From assembly GCF_000265365.1 (NCBI RefSeq), contig NC_018011.1, positions 2,311,501 to 2,375,500 of the forward strand: a stretch of DNA of 64,000 bases, given 5' to 3'. A model generated the notes under the pieces. That model was not told the DNA's origin. It made no database searches and saw only the letters and a list, made by a program, of their open reading frames with translations. The stretch comes from Alistipes finegoldii DSM 17242. Its GTDB lineage: Bacteria > Bacteroidota > Bacteroidia > Bacteroidales > Rikenellaceae. Below are positions 17,808 to 27,014 of the stretch, piece after piece (position 1 is the first letter of the stretch; each line of letters opens with the position of its first letter). The translations under genes were made by a program, and so were the position numbers.

Positions 17808-18743
17808 ATGCGAATAAAAGGAACTTTTCTCGACGAAATCAGTCATGATATTCCCCATCAGAACTGGGGCGAAGCCGAATGGGACCGTGACTTCGGCTAC
17901 ATGCGCGAAGCCGGCATCGACACCGTGATCCTGATCCGCTGCGGCTACCGCCGCTGGCAGACTTTTCCCTCGCGGGTGCTCACGGCCGAGGAGGGGTGTT
18001 ACGAACCGCCCGTCGATCTGGTCGATATGTTCCTGCGCCTGAGCGACAAGTGGGGCATGAACTTCTGGTTCGGGCTCTACGATTCGGGCAAGTACTGGGA
18101 CCGCGGCGAATACGAACAGGAGGTTGCGCTGAACAAACGCGTGATCGACGAGGTGTGGAGCCGTTACGGACATTACAAATCCTTTGCGGGCTGGTATATT
18201 TCGCAGGAATGCAGCCGCAATACCGGCAAGATCGTCGATCTGTATGCGAGTCTGGGACGCTATTGCAAGGAGGTTTCCGGCGGTCTGCCGACCATGATTT
18301 CCCCTTATATCGACGGCAGCAAGAACGTCAGCCAGTACAATGCTTCGACTTCGAAGCAGAACGTCGTGACGCTCGAAAGCCATGAACGCGAGTGGGACGC
18401 CATCTTCGCCGGAATCAAGGGCGCCGTGGATATCGTCGCCTTTCAGGACGGCCATGTGGAGTATGACGAGCTGGTCGATTTTCTGAAAGTCAACAAGAAA
18501 CTGGCCGACCGTTACGGGCTGGAGTGCTGGACCAATTCCGAGACCTTCGACCGCGACATGCCGATCAAGTTCCTGCCGATCAAGTGGGAGAAACTGCGGC
18601 TCAAGATGGGGCTGGCGGCTCAGGCCGGTTACCAGAACGCCATTACGTTCGAGTTCTCGCACTTCATGAGTCCGCAGTCGGCCTACCTGCAGGCGGGGCA
18701 CCTGTACGACCGTTATATGGAGTATCTGAAAACCTTGGAATAG
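17808..18743 (+). CDS. DUF4434 domain protein (TIM-barrel glycosidase-like), cytosolic copy
   Basis: 311 aa without a signal peptide. The sequence opens at once with the DUF4434 core: GTFLDEISHDIPHQNWG, DTVILIRCGYRRW, FWFGLYDSGKYW, AGWYISQECSRN and VDIVAFQDGHVEYDE. The C-terminal barrel strands (NAITFEFSHFMSPQSAYLQ) end in LYDRYMEYLK. The fold suggests a glycoside hydrolase-like enzyme, but no activity is established to my knowledge. A tandem paralogue with an export signal follows after 6 nt. Confidence 0.78.
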   Translation: MRIKGTFLDEISHDIPHQNWGEAEWDRDFGYMREAGIDTVILIRCGYRRWQTFPSRVLTAEEGCYEPPVDLVDMFLRLSDKWGMNFWFGLYDSGKYWDRGEYEQEVALNKRVIDEVWSRYGHYKSFAGWYISQECSRNTGKIVDLYASLGRYCKEVSGGLPTMISPYIDGSKNVSQYNASTSKQNVVTLESHEREWDAIFAGIKGAVDIVAFQDGHVEYDELVDFLKVNKKLADRYGLECWTNSETFDRDMPIKFLPIKWEKLRLKMGLAAQAGYQNAITFEFSHFMSPQSAYLQAGHLYDRYMEYLKTLE

Positions 18744-18749
18744 AGACCG

Positions 18750-19787
18750 ATGAACGGACATTACCCTAAACCGGGCGGTTTGGCGGCGGCGTTGGCCGTG
18801 CTGATCGCAGTCGTGCTGGCGGCCTGCTCCCCGAAGGGTGCGGCGGGCGGCGACGCGGCCTGCGGCCTGTCGGACGACGATTTCAGAACAGAAGGCATTC
18901 TCCAAGCGATTCCCGTTCGTGCGACGTTCCTCGACGAGGTGAGCTGGGACATTCCCCACCAGAACTGGGGCGTCAGGGAGTGGGACGCCGATTTCCGGGC
19001 GATGAAAAACATGGGGATCAACACCGTGGTGCTGATCCGCGCCGGGCTGGGACGGTGGATCGCCGCGCCGTTCGAGTGCCTGCTCGAAAGCGAAGAGGTG
19101 TACTATCCCCCGGTCGATCTGGTGGAGATGTTCCTTACGCTGGCCGACAAATACGATATGGCGTTCTATTTCGGCATGTACGATTCGGGCAAATACTGGC
19201 AGGAGGGACTCTTCCAGCGCGAGATAGACCTGAACCTGAAACTGATCGACGAGGTGTGGGCCAGATACGGCCACCACGAGTCGTTTCAGGGGTGGTATCT
19301 GTCGCAGGAGATCAGCCGCCGGACCAAGAACATGTCGCGCATCTATGCGGAAGTGGGCCGCCATGCCAAGGCGGTTTCGGGCGGTCTGAAAACGATGATT
19401 TCACCCTACATCTACGGCGTCAAGACCGATCAGGTGATGGCGGGCGACAAGGCCCTTTCGGTCGAAGAGCACCGCCGCGAGTGGAACGAGATACTGGGCA
19501 ATGTCGCCGGAGCGGTGGACATCCTCGCGTTTCAGGACGGGCAGGTCGATTACCACGAGTTGTACGACTATCTGGTGGTGAACAAGGCGCTGGCCGACAA
19601 GTACGGCATGGAGTGCTGGACCAACATCGAGTCGTTCGACCGCGACATGCCGATCCGCTTCCTGCCGATCAAGTGGGAGAAGCTGCTGCTGAAGCTGGAC
19701 GCCGCACGGCGGGACATCTTTACGATCGCTACTGCGATTATTTTAAAATCGACAACCCTTACCGGAAACGGTAAATATACTCCATGA
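18750..19787 (+). CDS. DUF4434 domain lipoprotein with a scrambled C-terminus (internal deletion)
   Basis: 345 aa with a lipoprotein signal (VVLAACSPKG), then a DUF4434 domain that tracks its neighbour closely (TFLDEVSWDIPHQNWG, FYFGMYDSGKYW, DILAFQDGQVDYHE). The match ends after KWEKLLLKL. The expected last barrel strands are absent and the end of this frame is unrelated. The missing ending resumes in another frame (AGHLYDRYCDYFKIDN, stop at 19774). Comparison with the paralogue implies loss of about 73 nt near 19700. The shifted frame then runs on to overlap the MFS start by 4 nt. The protein is probably inactive or altered. Confidence 0.75.
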   Translation: MNGHYPKPGGLAAALAVLIAVVLAACSPKGAAGGDAACGLSDDDFRTEGILQAIPVRATFLDEVSWDIPHQNWGVREWDADFRAMKNMGINTVVLIRAGLGRWIAAPFECLLESEEVYYPPVDLVEMFLTLADKYDMAFYFGMYDSGKYWQEGLFQREIDLNLKLIDEVWARYGHHESFQGWYLSQEISRRTKNMSRIYAEVGRHAKAVSGGLKTMISPYIYGVKTDQVMAGDKALSVEEHRREWNEILGNVAGAVDILAFQDGQVDYHELYDYLVVNKALADKYGMECWTNIESFDRDMPIRFLPIKWEKLLLKLDAARRDIFTIATAIILKSTTLTGNGKYTP

Positions 19788-21178
19788 AACGGCGCGGCAA
19801 CATATCCTACATGCTTTTTCTTGCGGTCACGGCGGCCGTGGGCGGACTCCTGTTCGGGTACGACACGGCCGTGATTTTCGGCACCGTCGAGCTGGTGACG
19901 GCCCGCTTCGGGCTGGACAGCCTGCAGCAGGGGTGGTATGTGGGGTGTGCGCTGGCCGGCTCGATCGCCGGCGTACTCTGTGCGGGCGTGCTGAGCGACC
20001 GGCTGGGCCGCAGGCGGACGATGCTCGTCTCGGCCGTGCTGTTCACGGTGTCGGCCGCGGGGTGCGCCCTTTGCGCCGATTTCACGCAACTGGTCGTCTA
20101 CCGGATCGTGGGCGGGCTGGGCATCGGCGTCGTTTCGGTCGTCTCGCCGCTTTACATCTCCGAGGTGTCGGCGGCGCGCCGTAGGGGCATGCTGGTGTCG
20201 TTTTACCAGCTGGCCGTCACGATGGGATTTCTGGCGGCCTATACGGTCAATTACCTGCTGCTCCGCATGGGACAGACCGCCGGTTTCGAAACGGCGTGGA
20301 TGCAGCGGATCTTCGTCGATGAAGTGTGGCGGGGCATGCTGGGAGCCGAAACCCTTCCGGCGCTGGTTTTCTTCGTCATCATCTTCTTTATTCCCGAAAG
20401 TCCGCGCTGGCTGGCGCTGCGCGGACATACGGACCGCGCCCTGCGTGTGCTCGGCCGCATCAACGGCGACCGGGCGGAAGCCGCCGCCGAACTTGCGGCC
20501 ATCGAAACGGCCGTCGGCGGCGGGCAGGCCCCGCAGTGGCGGCTCCTGCTGTCGAAAGGCATCCGGACGGCGGTGCTCGTCGGTGCGGCGATCGCCATTC
20601 TCGGACAGTTCATGGGCGTCAATGCCGTGCTTTACTACGGGCCGTCGATTTTCGAGCGGGCCGGATGGTCGGGCAGCGACTCGCTGTTCGCCCAGATACT
20701 GGTCGGAGCGGTCAATATGCTTACGACGGTGCTGGCGCTGGCGATCATCGACCGCGTAGGGCGCAAGAAGCTGGTTTACTGGGGTGTGTCGGGTATGGTG
20801 CTGTCGCTGCTGCTTATCGGGACCTGTTTCCTGACCGGTGAGCGGTCGGGGATGCCGGACGGCGTACTGCTGGCGGCGTTCCTGTGCTATATTTTCTGCT
20901 GCGCCATCTCCGTTTGCGCCGTGGTATGGGTGCTTTTGTCGGAGATGTATCCGATTCGTGTGCGCGGCGCGGCGATGTCGATCGCGGGTTTCGCACTTTG
21001 GGTGGGGACCTATCTGGTCGGGCAGCTTACGCCGTGGATGCTCGCGAACCTGACGCCGGCGGGGACCTTTTTCCTCTTTGCCGCGATGTGCGTGCCCTAT
21101 ATGCTGCTGATATGGAAGGCGGTGCCGGAGACGTCGGGCCGCACGCTCGAAGAGATCGAACGATACTGGACAAGATAA
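19784..21178 (+). CDS. MFS sugar porter (sugar:H+ symporter, XylE/GLUT-like)
   Basis: 464 aa, twelve predicted membrane segments. Sugar-porter signatures: GGLLFGYDTAVI in TM1, SDRLGRR in the 2-3 loop, PESPRWLA after TM6, a second DRVGRKKL, and the C-terminal PETSGRTLEEIE. It should carry a monosaccharide released in the periplasm across the inner membrane. It overlaps the end of the shifted DUF4434 frame by ATGA, so translation may be coupled. The epimerase gene follows after 21 nt, which suggests the cargo is its substrate. Confidence 0.9.
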   Translation: MKRRGNISYMLFLAVTAAVGGLLFGYDTAVIFGTVELVTARFGLDSLQQGWYVGCALAGSIAGVLCAGVLSDRLGRRRTMLVSAVLFTVSAAGCALCADFTQLVVYRIVGGLGIGVVSVVSPLYISEVSAARRRGMLVSFYQLAVTMGFLAAYTVNYLLLRMGQTAGFETAWMQRIFVDEVWRGMLGAETLPALVFFVIIFFIPESPRWLALRGHTDRALRVLGRINGDRAEAAAELAAIETAVGGGQAPQWRLLLSKGIRTAVLVGAAIAILGQFMGVNAVLYYGPSIFERAGWSGSDSLFAQILVGAVNMLTTVLALAIIDRVGRKKLVYWGVSGMVLSLLLIGTCFLTGERSGMPDGVLLAAFLCYIFCCAISVCAVVWVLLSEMYPIRVRGAAMSIAGFALWVGTYLVGQLTPWMLANLTPAGTFFLFAAMCVPYMLLIWKAVPETSGRTLEEIERYWTR

Positions 21179-21199
21179 CAATATAAATCAGATAAGATT

Positions 21200-22363
21200 A
21201 TGGACTTCAAAAGATTAGCGGAACAGTACAAAACCGAATTGCTGGATGGCGTACTGCCTTTCTGGCTCGAAAAATCGCAAGATAGGGAATTCGGCGGCTA
21301 TTTTACGTGTCTCGATCGTGACGGAAGCGTCTACGATACCGACAAATTCATCTGGCTGCAGGGGCGCGAAGTGTGGATGTTCGCCATGCTCTATAACAAG
21401 GTGGAGCGTCGCCCCGAATGGCTCGAATGCGCCGTGCAGGGGGCTGAGTTCCTGCGCAAATACGGCCACGACGGCAACTACAACTGGTATTTTGCGCTGA
21501 CGCGCGAAGGCCGCCCGCTGGTGCAGCCCTATAATATTTTCTCCTATACGTTCGCGGCGATGGCTTTTGCGCAGGTCGCCGTTGCGACGGGCAGCGACGA
21601 GTACGCCCTGATCGCAAAGCGGACTTTCGACCGGATTCTGGAGAAACGCGCCAATCCCAAGGGCGAGTGGTGCAAGGCTTATCCCGGAACGCGTTCGCTC
21701 AAGAGCTTCGCCCTGCCGATGATCCTCTGCAACATGGCGCTGGAGATCGAGCCGATGATCGACAAACAACTGTTGGCCGACACCATCGGGGAGTGCCTGC
21801 ACGAAGTGATGGAGGTGTTTTACCGGGAAGAGCTGGGGCTGATCGTCGAGAACGTCACGGAGGACGGACGGCTTTCCGATACGTTCGAGGGCCGTCAGAT
21901 GAATCCCGGACATTCGCTCGAAGCGATGTGGTTCATCATGAACCTCGGCGTGCGTCTCGACGACCGTGCGCTGATTGACAAAGCGGTGAAAATCGCGCTC
22001 AATACCGCCGAATACGGCTGGGACAAGGAGTACGGCGGCATTTTTTATTTTCTGGACCGCAAGGGCGCGCCCCGCGTGGAGCTGGAATGGGACCAGAAGC
22101 TCTGGTGGGTGCATATCGAATCGACGATCGCGATGATCAAGGGCTATCAGCTGACCGGATCGAAGGAGTGTCTGGAGTGGTTCGGGAAACTGCACGAATA
22201 TACGTGGGCGCATTTCAAGGACACGGAGCATCCCGAATGGTTCGGTTACCTGAACCGCCGCGGCGAGGTGCTGCTGCCGCTCAAGGGCGGGAAGTGGAAG
22301 GGATGTTTCCATGTGCCGCGCGGGCTGTTCCAGTGCTGGCAGATTCTCGAACAATGCAAATAG
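21200..22363 (+). CDS. N-acylglucosamine 2-epimerase family protein (AGE/RnBP)
   Basis: 387 aa, cytosolic, the usual size. The (alpha/alpha)6 barrel shows the active-site set of AGE enzymes: Arg56 (LQGREVWM), His238 (NPGHSLEAMW), His305 (WWVHIEST) and His371 (GCFHVPRG). The two catalytic His positions are almost the same as in cyanobacterial AGE (about 239 and 372). It probably interconverts N-acetylmannosamine and N-acetylglucosamine, although other AGE members act on unmodified hexoses or cellobiose. It links imported sugar to amino-sugar metabolism. Confidence 0.85.
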   Translation: MDFKRLAEQYKTELLDGVLPFWLEKSQDREFGGYFTCLDRDGSVYDTDKFIWLQGREVWMFAMLYNKVERRPEWLECAVQGAEFLRKYGHDGNYNWYFALTREGRPLVQPYNIFSYTFAAMAFAQVAVATGSDEYALIAKRTFDRILEKRANPKGEWCKAYPGTRSLKSFALPMILCNMALEIEPMIDKQLLADTIGECLHEVMEVFYREELGLIVENVTEDGRLSDTFEGRQMNPGHSLEAMWFIMNLGVRLDDRALIDKAVKIALNTAEYGWDKEYGGIFYFLDRKGAPRVELEWDQKLWWVHIESTIAMIKGYQLTGSKECLEWFGKLHEYTWAHFKDTEHPEWFGYLNRRGEVLLPLKGGKWKGCFHVPRGLFQCWQILEQCK

Positions 22364-22380
22364 AACTAAAATACGGAACG

Positions 22381-23811
22381 ATGAAAAGATATTTACTGAC
22401 AATTCTGTTGTCGTTGTGGTGCGCCTGCGCATGGGCCGCGGGCAGCGTCACGGTCAAGGGGCGCGTCCTTTGCGGCGGCCGGGGCGTGGAAGGCGTCTGG
22501 GTCTCCGACGGCGAAGAGTTCGCGTGCACCGACAAAAGAGGAAATTACAGACTGCAGGCCGGCGCCGACAACCGCTTCGTCTTCGTTTGCGTACCTGCGG
22601 GCTACGACGCTCCGGTGGAAAAGGGCGTGGTGCGCTATTTTCACCCGCTGCCGGCCGACGGCAAATCCTGCGATTTTACGCTGCTCCGCCGTGCGGGCGA
22701 CGATTCGCGTTACGGGTTCATCGCCATTGCCGATCCGCAGATATGGGCGCCGAAGGAGTTTGCGAAACTCGCGGCGGCGGCCGACGACATCGCTGCTACG
22801 GTCCGCAGTTACGGCGGCATGCCTTTCCACGGCATCTGCTGCGGCGACATCGTGTCGCACGACCATTCGCTTTACGGCCGGTACAACGAAGTGATGGAGC
22901 GTACGGGAATCACGTTCCGCAACGCGATGGGCAACCACGACATGAAGGTCTACGGACGCTCTTACGAAACCTCCTTCTCGAAGTTCGAGCAGATGTACGG
23001 TCCGGTCTACTATTCGTTCGACGTCGGACGCATCCACTATGTGGTGCTCGACGACAACTTCTTCATCGGGCGCGACTATTTTTACATCGGCTATCTCGAA
23101 GAGCGGCAGATGCGCTGGCTCGAAAAGGACCTTGCCCGCGTGCAGCCCGGTTCGACGGTGGTCGTCTGCCTGCATATCCCTTCGACCTGCGAGGAGCAGG
23201 ACCGCAAGCAGTTCCGCTACGACCGCGCCGGATCGACGATGACCAACCACAGGGGGCTTTACGAAATTCTGAAACCCTACCGGGCGCATATCATTTCGGG
23301 CCATACCCATACGACCTTCAACCAGCCGATCGCGCCCGGCCTCTACGAGCATGTGACACCCGCCCTGAGCGGCGCATGGTGGCAGGGTCCGCTCTGCACC
23401 GACGGTACGCCCGCCGGGTACGGCGTCTATGAGGTGAACGGCGACCGGATCGACTGGTATTACAAATCGACGGGTTATCCGGCCGACTACCAGATGAAAA
23501 TTTACAGCGGTCGCGAATATCCCCAGTTCGAAGGGTACGCCGTGGCCAACGTCTGGGCCAGCGACCCGGCGTGGGAAGTCCAGTTTACGATCGACGGCGT
23601 GCCGTGCGGTCCCGCCGAGCGGTTTCAGGCTTACGATCCCGCCGCGAAACAGATGTACTCCGACACCAGTCAGATGGACCACAAATGGATTTACCCTTCG
23701 ATTTCGGACCACTATTACCGCGTCGCGCTGCCCGAAGGGGCGAAGCGCGTCGAGGTGTCGGCTACAGACCGCTTCGGGCGGATCAGCCGGGCCGCAGCCG
23801 ATTTGAAATAA
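22381..23811 (+). CDS. Calcineurin-like metallophosphoesterase with N- and C-terminal beta domains
   Basis: 476 aa from the ATG at 22381, which gives a clean signal peptide (CACAWAAG). The N-terminal Ig-like domain (VTVKGRVLCGGRGVEGVWVSDGE) is followed by the metal-binding motifs IAIADPQIW, CCGDIVSH, MGNHDMK, VCLHIPS and SGHTHT, then a C-terminal beta domain ending in VSATDRFGRIS. This matches the MetallophosN-Metallophos-MetallophosC layout. It may remove a phosphate monoester left after phosphodiester cleavage by the NAGPA enzyme; that coupling is my inference. Probably periplasmic. Confidence 0.85.
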   Translation: MKRYLLTILLSLWCACAWAAGSVTVKGRVLCGGRGVEGVWVSDGEEFACTDKRGNYRLQAGADNRFVFVCVPAGYDAPVEKGVVRYFHPLPADGKSCDFTLLRRAGDDSRYGFIAIADPQIWAPKEFAKLAAAADDIAATVRSYGGMPFHGICCGDIVSHDHSLYGRYNEVMERTGITFRNAMGNHDMKVYGRSYETSFSKFEQMYGPVYYSFDVGRIHYVVLDDNFFIGRDYFYIGYLEERQMRWLEKDLARVQPGSTVVVCLHIPSTCEEQDRKQFRYDRAGSTMTNHRGLYEILKPYRAHIISGHTHTTFNQPIAPGLYEHVTPALSGAWWQGPLCTDGTPAGYGVYEVNGDRIDWYYKSTGYPADYQMKIYSGREYPQFEGYAVANVWASDPAWEVQFTIDGVPCGPAERFQAYDPAAKQMYSDTSQMDHKWIYPSISDHYYRVALPEGAKRVEVSATDRFGRISRAAADLK

Positions 23812-23821
23812 ATGACCGAAT

Positions 23822-25681
23822 ATGAGATTTACCGGACTGAAATATTTGCAGCTGCTGGCGTGCTTGGGGCTGTTTGCGTGCGGTTCCGCCGAGCGTTACG
23901 ACGTGGTGATCGTCGGCGGGGGAGCGAGCGGAACGGCGGCCGGACTGCAGGCGGCCCGCATGGGGGCGCGAACCTTGATCGTCGAGGAGTTCGACTGGCT
24001 CGGCGGCATGCTCACCTCGGCGGGCGTGAGCGCCACCGACGGCAATTACCGCCTGCGCGGCGGCATCTGGGACGAGTTCCGGACGGAGCTGGCCCGGCAT
24101 TACGGCTGCGATTCGGCCTTGATAACGGGGTGGGTCAGCAACGTGATGTTCGAACCTTCGGTGGGCGACAGTATTTTCAAACGGCTCGTCGCCCGCGAAC
24201 CGAACCTCACCGTGTGGTACCGTTCGGCGGCCGAGACGGCCGAACGCGGGAAGGATGTATGGCGGCTGGGTGTCCGGCGTGACGGCCGGCTCCGGCCGGT
24301 CGAAGCCGACGTGCTCGTCGATGCGACGGAGCTGGGCGACGTCGCCCGGATGGCGGGCGTCCCCTATGACGTCGGCATGGATTCGTCGGCCGTCACGCAC
24401 GAGGATATCGCCCCGGCCGAAGCCAACGGCATCGTGCAGGACCTGACCTACGTCGCCGTACTGAAGGATTACGGCCGCGACGTCACGATTCCGCGGCCCG
24501 ACGGGTACGATCCGTCGCTTTTCGCCTGCTGCTGCGTGAACGACCTCTGCATCGCTCCGAAGGAACCGCATCGCATGTGGTCCCGCGAGATGATGATTAC
24601 CTACGGAAAACTGCCCGACGGCAAATACATGATCAACTGGCCGATCGAGGGCAACGATTACTACGTGGACATGATCGACATGACGCCCGAAGAGCGGGCC
24701 GACGCCGTCCGCAGGGCCAAGAATCATACGCTGTCATTCGTCTATTTCCTCCAGCATGAGCTGGGATTCAATACGTTGGGATTGGCCGACGACGAGTTCC
24801 CTACGGAGGACCGGCTGCCGTTCATTCCCTATCACCGCGAATCGCGGCGCATTCATGGGGCCGTGCGTTTTACGCTCAACGACATCACCGACCCCTACGC
24901 AGGAACGCTTTACCGTACGGCGGTCGGCGTGGGCGATTATCCGGTCGATCAGCACCATACCCGCTATTCGGGCTGGGACGAACTGCCCGACCTCTATTTC
25001 CATCCCATCCCCTCGTACGGTTTTCCGCTGGGCATCGTGATCCCCGCAGGATTTCCGGGGTTGCTCGTAGCCGAAAAATCGGTGTCGGTAACCAACCTCG
25101 TCAACGGCTCCACGCGCCTGCAACCCGTCGTGTTGCAGATCGGGCAGGCAACGGGAGCCTTGGCGGCGTTGGCCGCGGCGGCGGGCGTCGATCCGTCCGA
25201 AGTCGCGGTGCGCAGGGTGCAGGAGGCGGTGCTCGATGCGGGCGGCTACCTGCTGCCGTACCTCGACCTGCCGGCCGACGATCCGCGCTTCGGGGCGATG
25301 CAGCGGATCGGCGTGACCGGAATCCTCAAGGGGCGCGGAGCCAACGTCGGCTGGGAGAACCAGACTTGGTTCGACGCCGATCGGACGATCGCGGAATCCG
25401 AACTGCGCGAAGGGCTGCGTGAAGTCTATCCGTCGGTCCGGCCCTCCGTTCTGGAAACGCCGGTCGATGGGGCGCTCCTGACGGCGATGCTGGCAGAAGC
25501 GCTCGGCAAGCCGGCCGGGGATGTTGCGGCGCGGACGGAGCGTGCCGCCGCCGGACTGCTGTCCGGTTACGATCCGGCGCGTCCGCTCACGCGGCTCGAA
25601 TGCGCGCTGCTGATCGACGCGGTGGCCGATCCTTTCCATGCGGCCGAAGTCGATATTTACGGGAACTACAAACGAAAATAG
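23822..25681 (+). CDS. FAD-dependent oxidoreductase lipoprotein (FAD_oxidored family) of the glycan operon
   Basis: 619 aa. A lipoprotein signal (LGLFACGSAE) precedes the Rossmann FAD site DVVIVGGGASGTAAG, with LIVEEFDWLGGMLTSAG as the second family block. The part after about residue 475 resembles S-layer-homology-like helices (GVTGILKGRG, TRLECALLIDAVADP). An exported FAD enzyme suggests oxidation of a sugar or aglycone outside the cytosol; the substrate is not known. Bacteroidota members are sometimes named xanthan lyase, which I would not copy. A second member lies in the other glycan locus at 54025-56306. Confidence 0.8.
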   Translation: MRFTGLKYLQLLACLGLFACGSAERYDVVIVGGGASGTAAGLQAARMGARTLIVEEFDWLGGMLTSAGVSATDGNYRLRGGIWDEFRTELARHYGCDSALITGWVSNVMFEPSVGDSIFKRLVAREPNLTVWYRSAAETAERGKDVWRLGVRRDGRLRPVEADVLVDATELGDVARMAGVPYDVGMDSSAVTHEDIAPAEANGIVQDLTYVAVLKDYGRDVTIPRPDGYDPSLFACCCVNDLCIAPKEPHRMWSREMMITYGKLPDGKYMINWPIEGNDYYVDMIDMTPEERADAVRRAKNHTLSFVYFLQHELGFNTLGLADDEFPTEDRLPFIPYHRESRRIHGAVRFTLNDITDPYAGTLYRTAVGVGDYPVDQHHTRYSGWDELPDLYFHPIPSYGFPLGIVIPAGFPGLLVAEKSVSVTNLVNGSTRLQPVVLQIGQATGALAALAAAAGVDPSEVAVRRVQEAVLDAGGYLLPYLDLPADDPRFGAMQRIGVTGILKGRGANVGWENQTWFDADRTIAESELREGLREVYPSVRPSVLETPVDGALLTAMLAEALGKPAGDVAARTERAAAGLLSGYDPARPLTRLECALLIDAVADPFHAAEVDIYGNYKRK

Positions 25682-25694
25682 CTTTTAATTTTTC

Positions 25695-27014
25695 ATGAAA
25701 AAACTGCTGACTGTATGCCTGCTGGCCTTTGCCGCGGCAGGTGCGACCGGCTGCCGGAGTGCCGCCGAGGGGGTGAAACCCAAACTGATGTGGCTCGACT
25801 GTTCGGCCAACTGGGTGCGTTTCAGTTACCCCGATTCGATCCGTTATTATGTGAACAAGTGCCGGGAGGCCGGCATGACGGCGCTGGTGCTCGACGTCAA
25901 GGGCACTTCGAGCGAAGTGGTATATCCCAGCGAGCATGCGCCCCAAGTCCGGGAGTGGAAAGGGTTTGTCCGCCCCGATTTCGATTTCGTGGGTACTTTC
26001 GTCGAAGCTGCGCACGATGCCGGACTGGAGATTTACGGTTCGTTCAACACCTTTGCCGAAGGCAATGGCGTATTCCGTCGCGGACTGATCTACGACGGGC
26101 ATCCTGAATGGCAGGCCGTGAACTATGTCCCCGGCAGGGGACTGGTGCCCCAGCTGGAGATTCCGGAGAAGAAGGTGCTGTTCGCCAATCCCGCGCTCCC
26201 GGCCGTTCAGGATCACGAAATCGCCATTTTCAAGGAGGTGGCGCAGAAGTACGATTTCGACGGTCTGCTGCTTGACCGCGGCCGTTACGACAATATCCAG
26301 TCCGACTTCTCGGATTTCTCGCGCGGGAAATTCGAGGCTTATATCGGGAAAAAGCTGGAGCGGTTCCCGGAGGATATCTATACGTGGGAGGAGGACGGCG
26401 ACGGCGGCTGGAAACGCATCGACGGCCCTTATTTCAAGCAGTGGATCGAGTGGCGCGCGTCGGTGATCTACGACTTCTTCAAACGCACCAAAGAGGAGCT
26501 GAAAGCCGTGAAGCCCGGCCTGAAGTTCGGCGCTTATACGGGTGCGTGGTACCCCTCCTATTTCGAAGTGGGCGTCAATTGGGCCAGCAATACGTACGAT
26601 CCTTCGCAGGATTTCGCATGGGCCACGCCCGATTATAAGAATTACGGATATGCCGAACTGCTGGACATCTTCACCAACGGCAATTATTACTGGAACGTGA
26701 CCATCGACGAGTACCGTCGCAGCAACGGCCTGCATAAGAACGAGACCGACAGCGAAATGTCGAAGGGCGACCACCTCAGCGTCGAGGGCGGGTGCCGCTA
26801 TTCGCGCCGTCTGCTGGGCGGCAGACCCTTCTTCGGCGGGATGTACGTCGAGGACTACAAACGCGATACGACCCAGTTCAAGCGGGCCGTGGAGATGAAT
26901 CTCCGCGAATCGGACGGACTGATGGTGTTCGACATCGTGCATATCATCAACCGCGACTGGTGGGGACCGCTGCAGCGGGCTGTCAGCGCCTATGAAGCGG
27001 AGGCGAAGCAATGA
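25695..27014 (+). CDS. GHL10/COG1649 family glycoside hydrolase-like lipoprotein (copy 3)
   Basis: 439 aa with a lipoprotein signal (AAAGATGCRSA). It is closest to copy 1 at 6336 by shared blocks: LMWLDCSANW, SYPDSIRYYV, LVLDVKGTSS, GSFNTFAEG, LLLDRGRYDN, GAYTGAWYPSYFEVGVNWAS, WATPDYKNYGYAELL and FDIVHIINRDWW. Like the others it should be a TIM-barrel hydrolase outside the cytosol. The stop overlaps the next start (ATGA), so it is translated together with the CE2-like esterase. Confidence 0.82.
   Translation: MKKLLTVCLLAFAAAGATGCRSAAEGVKPKLMWLDCSANWVRFSYPDSIRYYVNKCREAGMTALVLDVKGTSSEVVYPSEHAPQVREWKGFVRPDFDFVGTFVEAAHDAGLEIYGSFNTFAEGNGVFRRGLIYDGHPEWQAVNYVPGRGLVPQLEIPEKKVLFANPALPAVQDHEIAIFKEVAQKYDFDGLLLDRGRYDNIQSDFSDFSRGKFEAYIGKKLERFPEDIYTWEEDGDGGWKRIDGPYFKQWIEWRASVIYDFFKRTKEELKAVKPGLKFGAYTGAWYPSYFEVGVNWASNTYDPSQDFAWATPDYKNYGYAELLDIFTNGNYYWNVTIDEYRRSNGLHKNETDSEMSKGDHLSVEGGCRYSRRLLGGRPFFGGMYVEDYKRDTTQFKRAVEMNLRESDGLMVFDIVHIINRDWWGPLQRAVSAYEAEAKQ

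Noticed and set aside
22087..22380. N-terminal extension of the metallophosphoesterase frame
   Set aside because: The extension lies inside the epimerase gene in another frame; the ATG at 22381 gives a signal peptide and normal spacing.
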